Positions 1-9,606 of a stretch of 64,000 bases of DNA are shown in pieces (position 1 is the stretch's first letter; each line of letters begins with the position of its first letter). The notes under the pieces were generated by a model, which had not been told where the DNA came from, did not search any database, and was given only the letters and a program-made list of their open reading frames with translations. The DNA comes from Opitutaceae bacterium (lineage in GTDB: Bacteria > Verrucomicrobiota > Verrucomicrobiia > Opitutales > Opitutaceae), in the NCBI GenBank assembly GCA_028688225.1, contig JAQTYQ010000003.1:186001-250000 (forward strand), given 5' to 3'. A program made the position numbers and the translations under genes.

Positions 1-2
1 CG

Positions 3-1016
3 CTGGCCGCCGACGCCAGGATCCGGCTGGTGCCGGTCACGGACGACTGGAGGCAGCGGATCACCGACAAAACCTTGCGGGCCGCGGTGGAGATTCCGGC
101 CGGGTTCGACGCGGCGCTGGCGCGGGGCGAGACCGTCATCGTGAAGCTCTATGATTACGAGAGCGAACTGCGCTCCGGCTTCGCCGTGGGGGAGCTGCGC
201 AACTTCTTCAACCACTACCGCGAGCAAACCGTCTCGGCGCGGCTTGTGGCGCACGGCCTGCCGGCGGCCCTCGTCAAACCCTTCGAGCTGAAAACCGAGA
301 ACGTGGCCCCGCCCGAGAAGGTGGGCGGCAACCTCATCGGCGGGATGGTCCCCTATCTGTTCATCCTGCTTTGCTTCACCGGCGCGATGTATCCGGCCAT
401 GGACCTGACCGCGGGCGAGAAGGAGCGCGGCACCATGGAGACCATCCTGTGCAGCCCGGTGGCGCGGATCGATCTCGTCCTGGGCAAATTCCTCATGGTG
501 CTCACCGCGTCGTTGGCCACGGTGCTGTGGTCGCTCCTCTCGCTGGGGGCCACGTTTCTGATCGGCGGGATGCTGCTGGCCCGGAGCGGGGCCGGCCCGA
601 TGATGGCGGCCCAAGCCGCGGCAGGGGGGCCGGCCGTGCTTCCGGCCGTCGATCCGTACGGCACGCTCACCGTGCTGGCCATGGTCGTGCCGGTGGCGGT
701 GCTGTTTTCCGCGGTGCTGATGGCCCTGTCGCTCTTTGCCAAGAGCGTCAAGGAGGCCTCGAGCTATGTGTCGCCGCTGATCATCATCGTCATCATCCCG
801 GCGATGATGGGTCTGCTGCCCGGCGTGGAGCTCAACGCCCGGCTGGCGCTGGTGCCGATCCTCAACCTCGCCCTCGTCAGCAAGGAGCTGGTCTCGGGTG
901 TGTTCCACTGGGGCTACCTCGCTCTCATCTTCGGCTCGACGTGCCTGTACGCCGCCCTCGCCCTCGGGCTGTGCGTGCGCATGTTCAACCGCGAGGACGT
1001 GCTCTTCCGGGCGTAG
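3..1016 (+). CDS. ABC-2 type transporter permease (NatB-like), 5' partial
   Basis: This is the C-terminal part (337 residues visible) of an ABC-2 family membrane permease; the frame is open to the window edge, so the true start lies upstream. A soluble segment is followed by a hydrophobic segment, then the signature GEKERGTMETIL, typical of ABC-2/NatB-type permeases, and then several strongly hydrophobic helices to the C-terminus. NatB-like permeases work with an ATP-binding partner to export Na+, drugs or other substrates; the partner would be upstream, outside the window. The substrate cannot be inferred. A GTG at 30 is the first in-window candidate start but codons upstream of it read as normal protein. 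Confidence 0.85.
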   Translation: MAADARIRLVPVTDDWRQRITDKTLRAAVEIPAGFDAALARGETVIVKLYDYESELRSGFAVGELRNFFNHYREQTVSARLVAHGLPAALVKPFELKTENVAPPEKVGGNLIGGMVPYLFILLCFTGAMYPAMDLTAGEKERGTMETILCSPVARIDLVLGKFLMVLTASLATVLWSLLSLGATFLIGGMLLARSGAGPMMAAQAAAGGPAVLPAVDPYGTLTVLAMVVPVAVLFSAVLMALSLFAKSVKEASSYVSPLIIIVIIPAMMGLLPGVELNARLALVPILNLALVSKELVSGVFHWGYLALIFGSTCLYAALALGLCVRMFNREDVLFRA

Positions 1017-1274
1017 TCCCGGCCGGCGGGCCGGATCGCCGGGGGGCGGGGAAACCGGGTGGAGGCGGAGCGGCATCGGTAAAAGAAACCTCAAAGCCAT
1101 GAGGAATCCACCGGGTTTCGGAGCATGATCATGCGGGATGCAATCCGCTTGTTCCCCCAGGGTAAACACGGGGTAAATCCTCATCAGCGCGGCTCAAAAG
1201 CGTTTCCGCACTGTCAGTGCGGGCGTATCTTTGATGCCGGTCCCGGAAGATCATTAACACCCACCGCCTCCACC

Positions 1275-2636
1275 ATGAATTTCGTCAAGAAAATCCTCCT
1301 CGTGCACGGCGATGAAAAAGCCCGCCGTACTCTCAACCTGCTGCTGGCCGGGGCCGGCTATGATGTCCGCCCCTGCGGGCGATCCGACGCGGCGCTCGAG
1401 GCCGCCCGCTCCGAATGGTTCGATCTCTCGCTGGTGGCCGATCCGCTGCCGGAGATGAGCAGCTTTGGGTTTGTCGAAGCATTGAAGAAACTGCAGCCCA
1501 GCGTGCCCGTGCTCCTGCTGGTCAACCAGCTCGAGCTGCCCTCGGTCATCAAGGGCATTCGCCTCGCCGTCGCCGACGTGCTGGCGCCGGGCGGCGACTG
1601 GACGCTGGTGATGCAGCGGGTCAACACACTCCTGCGTCCGGGTGAAGCGCCGGCGTCGGCGGATCCCACGCCGGAAGAACTGGCCGAGGTGGAAACCATC
1701 CTCGCCCGGGTCGGCGAGGGCACGGGCGATTCCGCTTCGGTTGCCGATTTTTCCGACCCGGCCGGCAGCCGGCGCGAGGAACTCCAGCGGCTCGCCCGTG
1801 AGCGCGACGATTTCAAACACACCGCCGAGCGGCTGGCGCAGGAAAAAACCGCCCTCGAGGCCGCGCTGAAGGCGGAGCTGGCCCGGCATGCCGACGTGGG
1901 GCATCTCGAGAGCGAACTGCGCGAGTTGCGCAGCGAGCGCGAGGTTGTGACCGCCGCCCAGGCGGCCGTCGATGAGAAGGCCCGCGCCCTCGCCGCCGCC
2001 CGGGAGGAGCTGGCCCGCGAGCGCGCCGCCCTGGCCGCCGAACGCGCGCAGGGGCTGCCTGCCGCGGAGGCCAGACGCCTCAAGAGCGCGGCGGAGCTGG
2101 CCCGCGAGCACGAGATGCTGGATGACATGCGCCTCGACCTGCGCGCCGAGGATGTCCGCCTGCGCGAGGAGGCGGTGAAGGTGCAACAGGCGCAGTCCCG
2201 GCTCGAAGCCGAGCGCCGGCAGCTGCAGGAGGACATGGAACTGCTCCGGGAGCAGGAGGCCAATTTGCGCGCTTATGAACAGCGGCTGCGCAGCCTGCCC
2301 GCCGAGGTCGAGGCCGCCCGCGTGCTGCATGCCGCGCCGCGGCCCTCGCGCGATCCATTCCTGCGCGACGCCTCGCTCGACGAGGCCTGGAACAAGATCA
2401 ACCGGGCGATGGATCTGCTGGAGGCCGAGCGGCGCAACTTCACCGACGAGAAGCTCACCTTCAAGGAGACCGTGACACGATTGGAACAGCAGGAGGAGAG
2501 CCTGCGGTACCAGGAGGCGCTCCTGGCCGAGCGCGAGCGGCGCCTCGCCTCGCAGCCGGCACCCCGGCCTTCCTTCACGCGGGAGCCCTTCAAGGCCGCC
2601 AAGGCCATCTTTGCCAGCGGCAAGAAGGAGTCGTAA
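1275..2636 (+). CDS. Degenerate receiver domain with long coiled coil
   Basis: A 453-residue soluble protein. Residues 1-120 look like a response-regulator receiver fold (KILLVHGDE at the first strand), but the usual phospho-acceptor Asp aligns with Ala in LVADPLPEM and the conserved Lys near the end of the domain is absent (VLAPGGDW). Residues about 180-440 are Glu/Arg/Ala-rich heptad-like sequence, a long coiled coil. The start was set at ATG 1275 because upstream in-frame sequence from 1125 has atypical composition. It probably acts as a structural or scaffold protein rather than a phosphorylated switch; no family is recognised beyond the receiver-like N-terminus. Confidence 0.75.
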   Translation: MNFVKKILLVHGDEKARRTLNLLLAGAGYDVRPCGRSDAALEAARSEWFDLSLVADPLPEMSSFGFVEALKKLQPSVPVLLLVNQLELPSVIKGIRLAVADVLAPGGDWTLVMQRVNTLLRPGEAPASADPTPEELAEVETILARVGEGTGDSASVADFSDPAGSRREELQRLARERDDFKHTAERLAQEKTALEAALKAELARHADVGHLESELRELRSEREVVTAAQAAVDEKARALAAAREELARERAALAAERAQGLPAAEARRLKSAAELAREHEMLDDMRLDLRAEDVRLREEAVKVQQAQSRLEAERRQLQEDMELLREQEANLRAYEQRLRSLPAEVEAARVLHAAPRPSRDPFLRDASLDEAWNKINRAMDLLEAERRNFTDEKLTFKETVTRLEQQEESLRYQEALLAERERRLASQPAPRPSFTREPFKAAKAIFASGKKES

Positions 2637-2714
2637 AATCCTTCGGCCCTCTGGAAGCAAATTCTGGAAGTCGAGGAAGGCTCGGGCCGCCGGCAGCGCG
2701 GATGCCTGCCATCC

Positions 2715-3611
2715 TCAGCGTGCCAGCGAGAGGGCCACGGCGCCGGCCACGGCCATGGCCCCGCCCGTCAGCGAACGCCGGGACGGTCGCTCGCCCTCCA
2801 GCAGGTAACTGAAGGGAATGATGACGAGCGGGGTCGTGGCGACGATCGGCAGCACGATGCCGCTGGGGGTGGTGGCGAGCGCCCACTGGTAGCAGCTGAC
2901 TCCGATCACCGCGCCGCAGACGGCGTTGGCGGCAATCCAGAGATAGCCGCGGACCGGCGGCGGTACCGGTTTTTCCGGCGCGCGGTCGCGCTGGAGCCAG
3001 GCGCGCAGGATGAAAAATGCCGCTGTGACCGCCAGCCCGCCGATGATGCGCTGGTAGGCCGCCGTGATGCCGTCGATCGACTCGCCCGCCTGCGCGGCGG
3101 CCTCCGAGGCGCGGCGGCTGATCACGGCGCCGAGGCCCTGGCCGGTCGCGGCGAGGAACCCCCAGAGGAAGCCGATGGGCCGCACCCGCACGCGCGGCGG
3201 ACTTCCGGGCGTCGGCAGCAACGCCAGGGCGACGCCGGCGAGAATGACCGCGCCCCAGAGCAACTGGCCGGCGGTGAGCTGCGTGCCCAGCCACAGCCCC
3301 TCGGCCACGATCGCAATCGGCACGGCGAGACACTGGCCCATGAGGATGGCCAGCCGCGAACCGAGCAGCGGCAGGGCGCTGAAACCGGCGAGATCGCCCA
3401 GGCCCATGCCGATCAGCCCGCTGAGCAGAAACCAGCCGCGCCCGGCGCCGCCCAGCCCGCGCCCGAGCGTGTGCGCATAGGCGCCGAGGCAGATGAGGGC
3501 CACCAGCAGCCGTCCCAGATTGGCGCGCGTCAGGCCGACGGCGGTGATCGAGCGGTTGGCGAAGATCACCGACAGCGAGAAGAAGATGGTGGTGAGAAGC
3601 GCGCCTAGCAT
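2715..3611 (-). CDS. EamA/DMT family transporter
   Basis: A 298-residue very hydrophobic protein with about ten predicted transmembrane helices arranged as two EamA-like halves, the expected length of the drug/metabolite transporter superfamily. The second half carries typical EamA-like features such as [18 protein letters not shown] and a final [14 protein letters not shown] helix followed by a basic loop. It would move a small metabolite across the inner membrane; the substrate is unknown. It is convergent with the preceding coiled-coil gene and divergent from the next gene, so it is probably monocistronic. Confidence 0.85.
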   Translation of the reverse strand: MLGALLTTIFFSLSVIFANRSITAVGLTRANLGRLLVALICLGAYAHTLGRGLGGAGRGWFLLSGLIGMGLGDLAGFSALPLLGSRLAILMGQCLAVPIAIVAEGLWLGTQLTAGQLLWGAVILAGVALALLPTPGSPPRVRVRPIGFLWGFLAATGQGLGAVISRRASEAAAQAGESIDGITAAYQRIIGGLAVTAAFFILRAWLQRDRAPEKPVPPPVRGYLWIAANAVCGAVIGVSCYQWALATTPSGIVLPIVATTPLVIIPFSYLLEGERPSRRSLTGGAMAVAGAVALSLAR

Positions 3612-3731
3612 CAGGAATCCGGCGGATATTCAGGTCCGCCGGATTCCTTAAGGGCAAAGCCGCTCCAAAGGCCAAGACGAAAGCGGAGCAAGCCGGGGTT
3701 GCATTTCCGCGATTTGGGGGGAGCTTGCGGC

Positions 3732-6080
3732 ATGGCCGCCGCTCCACCCGCCCGTTCCACCAACCGTCTGGCCCGCGAGCAGTCGCCCTATTTGCGGCAA
3801 CATGCGAGCAACCCCGTCGACTGGTTTCCCTGGGGCCCCGAGGCCTTCGCCCGGGCGCGCGCCGAACAGAAGCCCATCTTTCTCTCCATCGGCTACTCGA
3901 CGTGCCACTGGTGCCACGTGATGGCGCACGAATCGTTTGAGGACGCGGTCATCGCCGAAAAACTCAACCGCGATTTCATCCCGGTGAAAGTGGACCGGGA
4001 GGAACGGCCCGATGTCGACCGCGTCTACATGACCTACGTGCAGGCCGCGACCGGCCAGGGCGGCTGGCCGCTGAGCGTGTGGCTGACGCCCGAACGCAAG
4101 CCGTTCTATGGCGGCACTTATTTCCCGCCCGCGGATCGCTGGGGCCGGCCCGGTTTCGCCACCCTGCTCGGCGTGCTGGCCCAGGCGTGGGCCCGGGAAC
4201 GAGAAAAACTGGTGGCCGAGGGCGAGCGCGTGGCCGGGGCGCTGCAGCAGTATGCCGTCGGGAAAAATCCCAACACCCCGGGGCCGGATCTCGCAGATAC
4301 CCGGGAACCGGAAACGCTCGCGAGCAAGCTCGCTCCGGCAGGGATGAGCGAAGCGTTCGACCGGTGCTTGCAGCAACTGCACGAATCGTTTGATCCGACG
4401 CATGGCGGCTTCGGCGGCGCCCCCAAGTTTCCGCGGGCGGCGGTCTTCAACTTTCTGTTTCGCGTGGCGGCCGGGGCGGGAGCGGATGGCGGAGATCGAA
4501 AGCCGGATGGGGGTGGAACTTCCGACCGCTCCCCGGCCGGTCATCGGCGCTGCGATCCCGCCAGCACGGCGCTGAAAATGGCCGCGCTGACGCTGCGCCG
4601 GATGGCCGGGGGCGGCCTCCATGACCACGTGGGCGGCGGTTTTCACCGGTACGCGGTGGACGCGGAGTGGTTTGTCCCGCACTTCGAGAAGATGCTCTAC
4701 GACCAGGCGCAGCTGGCCGTGAGCTACCTGGAGGCGCGGCAGGCCACGGGCGACGAGCATTACGCCTGGGTGGCGCGCGACATCCTGGACTACGTGCTGC
4801 GCGATCTGGCCCGGCCGGGGGGAGGATTTTATTCCGCGGAGGACGCGGACAGCGCGCCACCGGAGGGCGGGCAGAGGGAACCGGGAAGTGCTGCCCACCC
4901 CAGGCGGCAGGCGGAAGGCGCGTTCTATGTCTGGACGAAGGAGGAAATCGGGCGCGCGCTGGGCCCGGATGCGGAATGGTTTTGCGTCCATTATGGCGTG
5001 GTCGACGGCGGCAACGTGCCGGAGGCGCGTGATCCGCACGGCGAGTTTCGCGGGAAGAACATCCTCCGTCAGTCCCCCGGGGAGACCGCGGGGCGGCCCG
5101 GCCCCGATCCTGCGGCGTCCGGCGACCGGTTGCGGGCATGCCTGACCCGGCTGCGCGCGGTGCGCGCCCGGCGCCCGCGGCCGCACCGTGACGACAAGAT
5201 CCTCACGGCCTGGAACGGCCTGATGATTTCCGCGCTGGCCAAGGGATGGCAGGTGTTGGACGAGCGCGATTTTCTCGCCCGGGCCGTGGATGCCGCGGAG
5301 TTTCTCCGACGTGAACTATCTGACGGGCAGACCGGCATGCTTTACCGCTGCTACCGGGAGAGCCGTGGCGACATCCCCGGTTTTGCCGAGGACTATGCGT
5401 ACCTCGTCCAGGGCCTGATCGACCTCTACGAGGCATCGTTTGACATCCGCTGGCTGCAATGGGCCGAACAGTTGCAGGCGCGGATGGATGCATTGTTCTG
5501 GGACGCCGATGCGGGCGGCTATTTCAACTCGCGGGCGGACGATCCGACGCTCATCGCCCGGCTGAAGGAGGACTATGACGGCGCAGAGCCCGCGCCGGGG
5601 TCGGTGGCGGCAAACAACCTCCTGCGGTTGGCCTGGATGCTGGGGGAAGGAGATCCGCACTCTCACCAGCCGCCGCTCTCCGAGCCATGGCCGGCAGGCG
5701 AGCTTGGCTACAGGAGCCGGGCCTTGCGCTGCATCGGAGCCCTGCGCGGGCAGTGGGAACGCGCGCCGCACGCCCTGCCGCAGCTGCTGTGCGCGCTGGA
5801 ACTCGCCCGGCAGCCGCCGCGCACGGTGGTGCTGGCCGGCGATCCCCGGGCGGAAGGGTTTCGCGCGCTGACCGCCGTGCTGCACGAACGACTGGGGACG
5901 CGGCGGGCGCTGCTGGCGGCGGATGGCGGCGAAGGCCAGCGCTGGCTCTCATCGCGCCAGCCCTATCTCGGCGGGATGAAGCCGCTCGCCGGCCGGGCCA
6001 CCGCTTACGTCTGCGAAGATTTTGCGTGCCGGCAGCCCGTGACGGAACCGGCGGAACTGCGCCGCCTGCTGGAGACGTGA
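3732..6080 (+). CDS. yyaL: Thioredoxin-domain / DUF255 protein (YyaL, SSP411 family)
   Basis: A 782-residue member of the YyaL/spermatogenesis-associated protein 20 family: an N-terminal thioredoxin-like DUF255 domain followed by an (alpha/alpha)6-barrel. The start of the mature family fold, [21 protein letters not shown], is seen a few residues after ATG 3732, and the characteristic CHWCHVM motif follows at about residue 60. The barrel half includes [16 protein letters not shown] and [16 protein letters not shown]. At 782 residues it is longer than most members because of three low-complexity loops rich in Gly, Pro and Arg (near codons 255-285, 375-395 and 640-660). The function of the family is poorly defined. 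Confidence 0.92.
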   Translation: MAAAPPARSTNRLAREQSPYLRQHASNPVDWFPWGPEAFARARAEQKPIFLSIGYSTCHWCHVMAHESFEDAVIAEKLNRDFIPVKVDREERPDVDRVYMTYVQAATGQGGWPLSVWLTPERKPFYGGTYFPPADRWGRPGFATLLGVLAQAWAREREKLVAEGERVAGALQQYAVGKNPNTPGPDLADTREPETLASKLAPAGMSEAFDRCLQQLHESFDPTHGGFGGAPKFPRAAVFNFLFRVAAGAGADGGDRKPDGGGTSDRSPAGHRRCDPASTALKMAALTLRRMAGGGLHDHVGGGFHRYAVDAEWFVPHFEKMLYDQAQLAVSYLEARQATGDEHYAWVARDILDYVLRDLARPGGGFYSAEDADSAPPEGGQREPGSAAHPRRQAEGAFYVWTKEEIGRALGPDAEWFCVHYGVVDGGNVPEARDPHGEFRGKNILRQSPGETAGRPGPDPAASGDRLRACLTRLRAVRARRPRPHRDDKILTAWNGLMISALAKGWQVLDERDFLARAVDAAEFLRRELSDGQTGMLYRCYRESRGDIPGFAEDYAYLVQGLIDLYEASFDIRWLQWAEQLQARMDALFWDADAGGYFNSRADDPTLIARLKEDYDGAEPAPGSVAANNLLRLAWMLGEGDPHSHQPPLSEPWPAGELGYRSRALRCIGALRGQWERAPHALPQLLCALELARQPPRTVVLAGDPRAEGFRALTAVLHERLGTRRALLAADGGEGQRWLSSRQPYLGGMKPLAGRATAYVCEDFACRQPVTEPAELRRLLET

Positions 6081-6111
6081 ACCGGCTGAGCCAAACACAT
6101 GCCGTTGGATC

Positions 6112-6267
6112 GTAGCAGCCGACGCCAGGAGGCTGTTGCGGTTGAATCGCGCTGACCCGCTTATTTCACACCCAGGGGACGCCCTGGCAACAATGTGCAA
6201 ACTGGAGCGGCGATGGTCCCTCGCCATTTTTCAGAGGGAACGCGCGACGAGGGCGTCGCGTCTCCAT
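6112..6267. repeat. Dispersed intergenic repeats downstream of yyaL
   Basis: The 276-bp gap between yyaL and the next gene has no convincing ORF. It starts with a 24-bp unit (6112-6135, beginning GTAGCAGCCG and ending AGGCTG) that recurs in direct orientation at 9607-9630 and inverted at 9657-9680. A second unit at about 6244-6267, containing GGGCGTCGCG and CTCCAT, matches the arm of an inverted repeat at 61314-61335. Both look like members of multi-copy palindromic repeat families placed between genes. Confidence 0.6.
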
Positions 6268-6356
6268 GAAAAATTCGGACGAACCCTCGGCCTCGTGACC
6301 TCGGCCACTACGCGGCGCAGGCGTCTCCGATCTGCCTGGTCCGTATAGTGGACCGG

Positions 6357-6839
6357 TTACTTGTCCTCCGCCACCTTCAGTTGCGGCGCGGAATCACGGT
6401 CCGGGGCGGACTCCACCAGGTCGCGCACGGCCTCGATGATGGCCAGCACCTCGGGCTGACGCGCGGCAAACACCAGCAGGCGGATTTGATCGGCGGTCAA
6501 GTCGGCCGCCATCACGGCCTCGGCCAGCTGGGCCGCGCCCTGCTGGGCGCCTCGTCCGTAGACCGTCGCCTGTTTGCGCGCCGCGGCGGCGACCTCCGGC
6601 TTCGAAAAGGGCATCCCGCTCACGGCCTCGAGCCAAAGCAGCGCCAGCGTCCGCATTTCGGCGGATTCGAGGGAATATCCCATCTTTTCCATCAGGTCGG
6701 CGAGGGTGTTGAATTTGACCGGCCGGCCACGCTCGACGTTGATCACGGTATTGCGGTGGCACCGGGCCCGCCTGGCCAGCGCTTCGTAACTGAAGCCCCG
6801 GCCTTCACGAAGCTGCCGGAAAAGCTGGGTGTAATGCAT
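6357..6839 (-). CDS. XRE-type helix-turn-helix regulator
   Basis: A 160-residue protein with an N-terminal Cro/CI-type helix-turn-helix: FSYEALARRARCHRNTVINVERG is the turn and recognition helix region, about residues 14-36. The rest is helical and Ala-rich with no recognised domain. ATG 6839 was chosen over the upstream in-frame start at 6887 because the HTH fold begins directly after it. It is divergent from a small basic ORF and a response regulator, and a perfect 13-bp palindrome (6860-6872) sits 20 bp before its start, so autoregulation is likely but inferred. Confidence 0.8.
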   Translation of the reverse strand: MHYTQLFRQLREGRGFSYEALARRARCHRNTVINVERGRPVKFNTLADLMEKMGYSLESAEMRTLALLWLEAVSGMPFSKPEVAAAARKQATVYGRGAQQGAAQLAEAVMAADLTADQIRLLVFAARQPEVLAIIEAVRDLVESAPDRDSAPQLKVAEDK

Positions 6840-6859
6840 GCGGCTTCGATGCCGCCGCG

Positions 6860-6872
6860 GACAATAATTGTC
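6860..6872. promoter_or_regulatory. Candidate operator palindrome
   Basis: GACAATAATTGTC is a perfect 13-bp palindrome in the AT-rich intergenic space between the divergent HTH gene and the small ORF/response-regulator pair. A second, gapped pair (GTTGACA at 6897-6903 and TGTAAC at 6909-6914) lies 25 bp away and resembles it. The position suits a binding site of the HTH protein; this is inference. Confidence 0.45.
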
Positions 6873-6933
6873 AACGCACGGAACCATCGGTTAAAGGTTG
6901 ACAAAAAATGTAACATCTAAAAATTGTAGTCCA

Positions 6934-7140
6934 ATGCCGCGTCGTAGATCCATTGCACGAATTGCTGCCAGCCGTGTCGCCCAGCAGAAACGCCTGGTGC
7001 AGGTGCTGATCATCCTCTGTCGCAAGGTGCGGCGTCTGCAGACCTCGGTCGCGGCGCGGGCGGCCTGCGACGATGTCGTCCACTGGCTGCGGGTGATGCC
7101 AGCAGTCCCGAGGCGCCGGCGGCCGGCGCGGAAGGACTGA
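6934..7140 (+). CDS. Small basic hypothetical protein
   Basis: A possible 68-residue, strongly basic protein (many Arg/Lys, start MPRRRSIARIAASRVAQQKR, hydrophobic centre LVQVLIILC). It ends one base before the ATG of the following response regulator, an arrangement typical of translational coupling. Its family is unknown. A TTG at 6898 would add 12 residues but looks more like a TTGACA promoter hexamer. Composition is compatible with coding but the case is weak; it could be the leader of the response-regulator transcript. Confidence 0.4.
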   Translation: MPRRRSIARIAASRVAQQKRLVQVLIILCRKVRRLQTSVAARAACDDVVHWLRVMPAVPRRRRPARKD

Positions 7141-7141
7141 G

Positions 7142-7801
7142 ATGACCGGCCGGGCGCGCATTCTCGTGGTGGAAGACGTCTTGCCGTTGCGCACCGTCCT
7201 GGAGGTGGCGCTCGACGAAGCCGGATACGAGGTAATCTGTGCCGCGGAGGATGGAGAAGCATTGCGGGAGTGCGCACAACAGCCCTTCGACATCGTGGTG
7301 CTCGACGCCGATCTCCTGCACACCGATGGTTTTGAGCTCGCCGCCCGATTGCGGGCCGCGCAGGAGGGGAGATCCTTCTCCGTGATCTTCATGACCAGCC
7401 GGCGGGAGGCGGATCTGCCGGCCCGGGCGACGGCCGCCGGCGGAGTGGGGCTGTTGCTGAAGCCCTTCTGGCTGTGCGAACTGCTGCAAGCCGTGGCCCA
7501 CTGTCTGCCGGAGCACCCGGCCGGCCCCCCGGTGCTTCCCGCCCGTTGGCCGCAAGTTGGCTTGGCAAATGATCCGCCCGCCGCTGGACTGGTCTCCCCC
7601 GCGATGAAGGATCAACCGCTCGCCCTGCTCGAAGAGAGACTGGCCTGGCTGCAGCGCCACGTGGCGGAGCAAGACAAGGTCATGCTCGAGCTGGCGGGGG
7701 AGATCGACCGGCTGAAGAAACAGATGGCTGAGCTGCGCGGGAAACTGACGACTGATTCCGGCGAATCGGGGGACGCCGGTGAGCGTCCGCCGCATTACTA
7801 G
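7142..7801 (+). CDS. Response regulator with C-terminal coiled coil
   Basis: A 219-residue response regulator. Residues 5-122 are a complete receiver domain: acidic pocket in VVEDV, phospho-acceptor Asp in IVVLDAD, and the conserved Lys in LLLKPF. No DNA-binding or enzymatic output domain follows; instead, after a Pro/Ala-rich linker, residues 160-205 (LLEERLAWLQRHVAEQDKVM onward) form a short coiled coil. Such stand-alone or coiled-coil receivers usually act by protein-protein contact. No histidine kinase is nearby. The TGA of the preceding small ORF is one base upstream of its ATG. Confidence 0.88.
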   Translation: MTGRARILVVEDVLPLRTVLEVALDEAGYEVICAAEDGEALRECAQQPFDIVVLDADLLHTDGFELAARLRAAQEGRSFSVIFMTSRREADLPARATAAGGVGLLLKPFWLCELLQAVAHCLPEHPAGPPVLPARWPQVGLANDPPAAGLVSPAMKDQPLALLEERLAWLQRHVAEQDKVMLELAGEIDRLKKQMAELRGKLTTDSGESGDAGERPPHY

Positions 7802-7859
7802 AGGCTATCCGAGAACCTCTGAAAACTGTAGGGGCGCAGGCTTGCTGCGTCCGATCCAT

Positions 7860-9110
7860 TCAAAACGACGCCGTGACCTCCTGCTCGGTGCCGGGGGCCA
7901 GCGTGATCAGGCCCAGGGGCGCCTCGATCTTATCATTCTTGTAGATCTTGCAGTTGACCGGCGCGGTGGCGGCGCTGGTCTCCCAGCGCCAGCGGCCGAT
8001 CGAGACGAACTGCAGGGGCACGCCTTTATCCCAGCTGAGGCCGGCGCCTTCGCCGCGAAGGTAGAGCTTGTTGCCGATGCCGATATAGGAGACGACCGTC
8101 AGGCCGGTGCGGCCGTCCGCCGACGGAGTAGGGGCCGGTCTGCCCTCCTCGGGGGAAACCTGCGAAAAGTTCTCAGGCATTGGCGGTTCGTCGGCGACCG
8201 GCTCGGCGATGAGTTCGGCGGGTGCCGGTGCAACCGGTTCCGGGCCGGGAGGCGCCGCCGCCGGCTCTTCCGCCTTGGGCTTTTTCGGGGCGCGCGGTTT
8301 GCGGGGAGGCTTGGGAGCTGCGGCCGGGGCAGCGGCCGGCGCGGAAACAGGCGGGGCGGCCTCGAAAGGCGACGCGGTGTCGGAGATGACAGCAGGCGGT
8401 GGCTCGGCGGAAGGCGGTTCCGCCAGCGCGGGCGGGGATGCGCCCGGCGGCGGGTTGACGGGAGCCGGGCCGGCGGCCTTCACGGCCGCATTGAGCGCGG
8501 TGACCCTGCTGTCGACGGCAGCCAGCGCACCGGCGAGTTTTTCCTCCAGTTGCGCCGCGGCCGCGAGCTGCTTGCGCAGATCAGCCTCCAGCTTCGCATA
8601 CTCGGTCGCGGTCCTGGCGATCTTGTCGGCGGCGGTGGCCAGACGCTCGCCCTCCGCCGAGCGCAGTGCGGCCAGCTCCGATTCAAGCGCCTCCTTTTCC
8701 TCATTTTCGGTCTCGGCCAGCTGCTGGTTGAACTCGGCGATCTTCTCCTGCAGCCGGTAGGGCAGTTTCTCCGCGGCCTGCAGATTCTTGGTGGCGATCT
8801 CCTCAATGGTCTTGAGCTGGGCCGTGGAATGCTGGAGATGCTCGGAGGCCGTCATGAGCCGTTTGAACTGCTCCCCCAGTTCCCGGCGCAGGGCGGCCGC
8901 GGTCTCCTCCTGGTCGCGCACATAGTTGACGAGGAACGGAATCATCAGCGCCACGCCACCGGCCACGACGCAGCCGGTGATGACGAGCAGAGGCAGGGGG
9001 GTGAAGGGATTCGGGTGGCGGTCGGCGATGAGCCAGGCGAGCAGCAGCAGGGCGATGTCGCCGAGAATGAAAGGCAGCTTGGGCAGCCGCGGGGCGTCGT
9101 CGAATTTCAT
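7860..9110 (-). CDS. Membrane-anchored coiled-coil protein with CBM-like C-terminal domain
   Basis: A 416-residue protein with four visible parts: two transmembrane helices at about residues 12-30 and 40-62; a coiled coil at about 65-220 (Glu/Ala/Leu heptads); a long Pro/Ala/Lys-rich linker at about 220-335; and a compact C-terminal domain of about 80 residues containing GNKLYLRGEGAGLSWDKG and later RWRWET. The C-terminal domain resembles starch/carbohydrate-binding-type beta domains by its Trp pattern, but this is inference. It is divergent from the next small gene. Function unknown; it could tether the inner membrane to a polysaccharide or protein partner. Confidence 0.75.
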   Translation of the reverse strand: MKFDDAPRLPKLPFILGDIALLLLAWLIADRHPNPFTPLPLLVITGCVVAGGVALMIPFLVNYVRDQEETAAALRRELGEQFKRLMTASEHLQHSTAQLKTIEEIATKNLQAAEKLPYRLQEKIAEFNQQLAETENEEKEALESELAALRSAEGERLATAADKIARTATEYAKLEADLRKQLAAAAQLEEKLAGALAAVDSRVTALNAAVKAAGPAPVNPPPGASPPALAEPPSAEPPPAVISDTASPFEAAPPVSAPAAAPAAAPKPPRKPRAPKKPKAEEPAAAPPGPEPVAPAPAELIAEPVADEPPMPENFSQVSPEEGRPAPTPSADGRTGLTVVSYIGIGNKLYLRGEGAGLSWDKGVPLQFVSIGRWRWETSAATAPVNCKIYKNDKIEAPLGLITLAPGTEQEVTASF

Positions 9111-9269
9111 GGGTGGGTGCGAAGGGCGAATCGGCGGGATGCACCCGTTTTGCGGGTGGAACCCGGCTGGCTCAAGGCTAAATCGATCGCGGGCTCGACG
9201 GATTTTGGGCGGGAAAATTGGGGCTTGTGGCAGGTGACGGGATGGTTACGGTGCGGATTGCTCGCGGCC

Positions 9270-9551
9270 ATGCATTTTCCCAATTTTCTGCGGATCGAGC
9301 ACGACGGGTCCGGCCCGTCCCGCCACTATGTGGTGCACACGCAGCAGCCGAATTTCACGATGGAGCTCGCGCCGGATGCCGGGGCTCCGGACAAGATTGG
9401 GGCGGGAGTGCTGAAGCGCATCTGCGTGCCGAACTCCTGGGCGGGTGACTATCAGAAATATTTCCGGCTCATGGGCGCGGCCCAGAGGTTTTTCGCCGCG
9501 TCATTTGGTGCGGCGGCCCCGAAAGGCTACACCCGGCGGCTGGGTTTCTGA
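9270..9551 (+). CDS. Small conserved-looking hypothetical protein
   Basis: A 93-residue soluble protein starting MHFPNFLRIEHDGSGPSRHY and ending PKGYTRRLGF, with no signal peptide or membrane helix. Codon use and amino-acid composition are normal for a coding gene, whereas the same frame upstream of ATG 9270 is Arg/Gly-rich antisense of the neighbouring gene. It has an RxxH-like N-terminal sheet and an aromatic-rich centre (NSWAGDYQKYFRLMG). I do not recognise the family. Confidence 0.6.
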   Translation: MHFPNFLRIEHDGSGPSRHYVVHTQQPNFTMELAPDAGAPDKIGAGVLKRICVPNSWAGDYQKYFRLMGAAQRFFAASFGAAAPKGYTRRLGF

Positions 9552-9606
9552 CCAGCCCGTCCGGCCGCTACGGTGGACTCATTCCGATCGGCGACTCTTG
9601 CGCCGG

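Noticed and set aside
6898..6926. TTGACA promoter at 6898-6903
   Set aside because: No acceptable -10 hexamer at 16-18 bp spacing; kept only as part of the regulatory region.
7779..9551. 590-codon plus-strand frame across the coiled-coil membrane protein
   Set aside because: Only its last 93 codons (from ATG 9270) look like protein; the rest is antisense shadow of the minus-strand gene.
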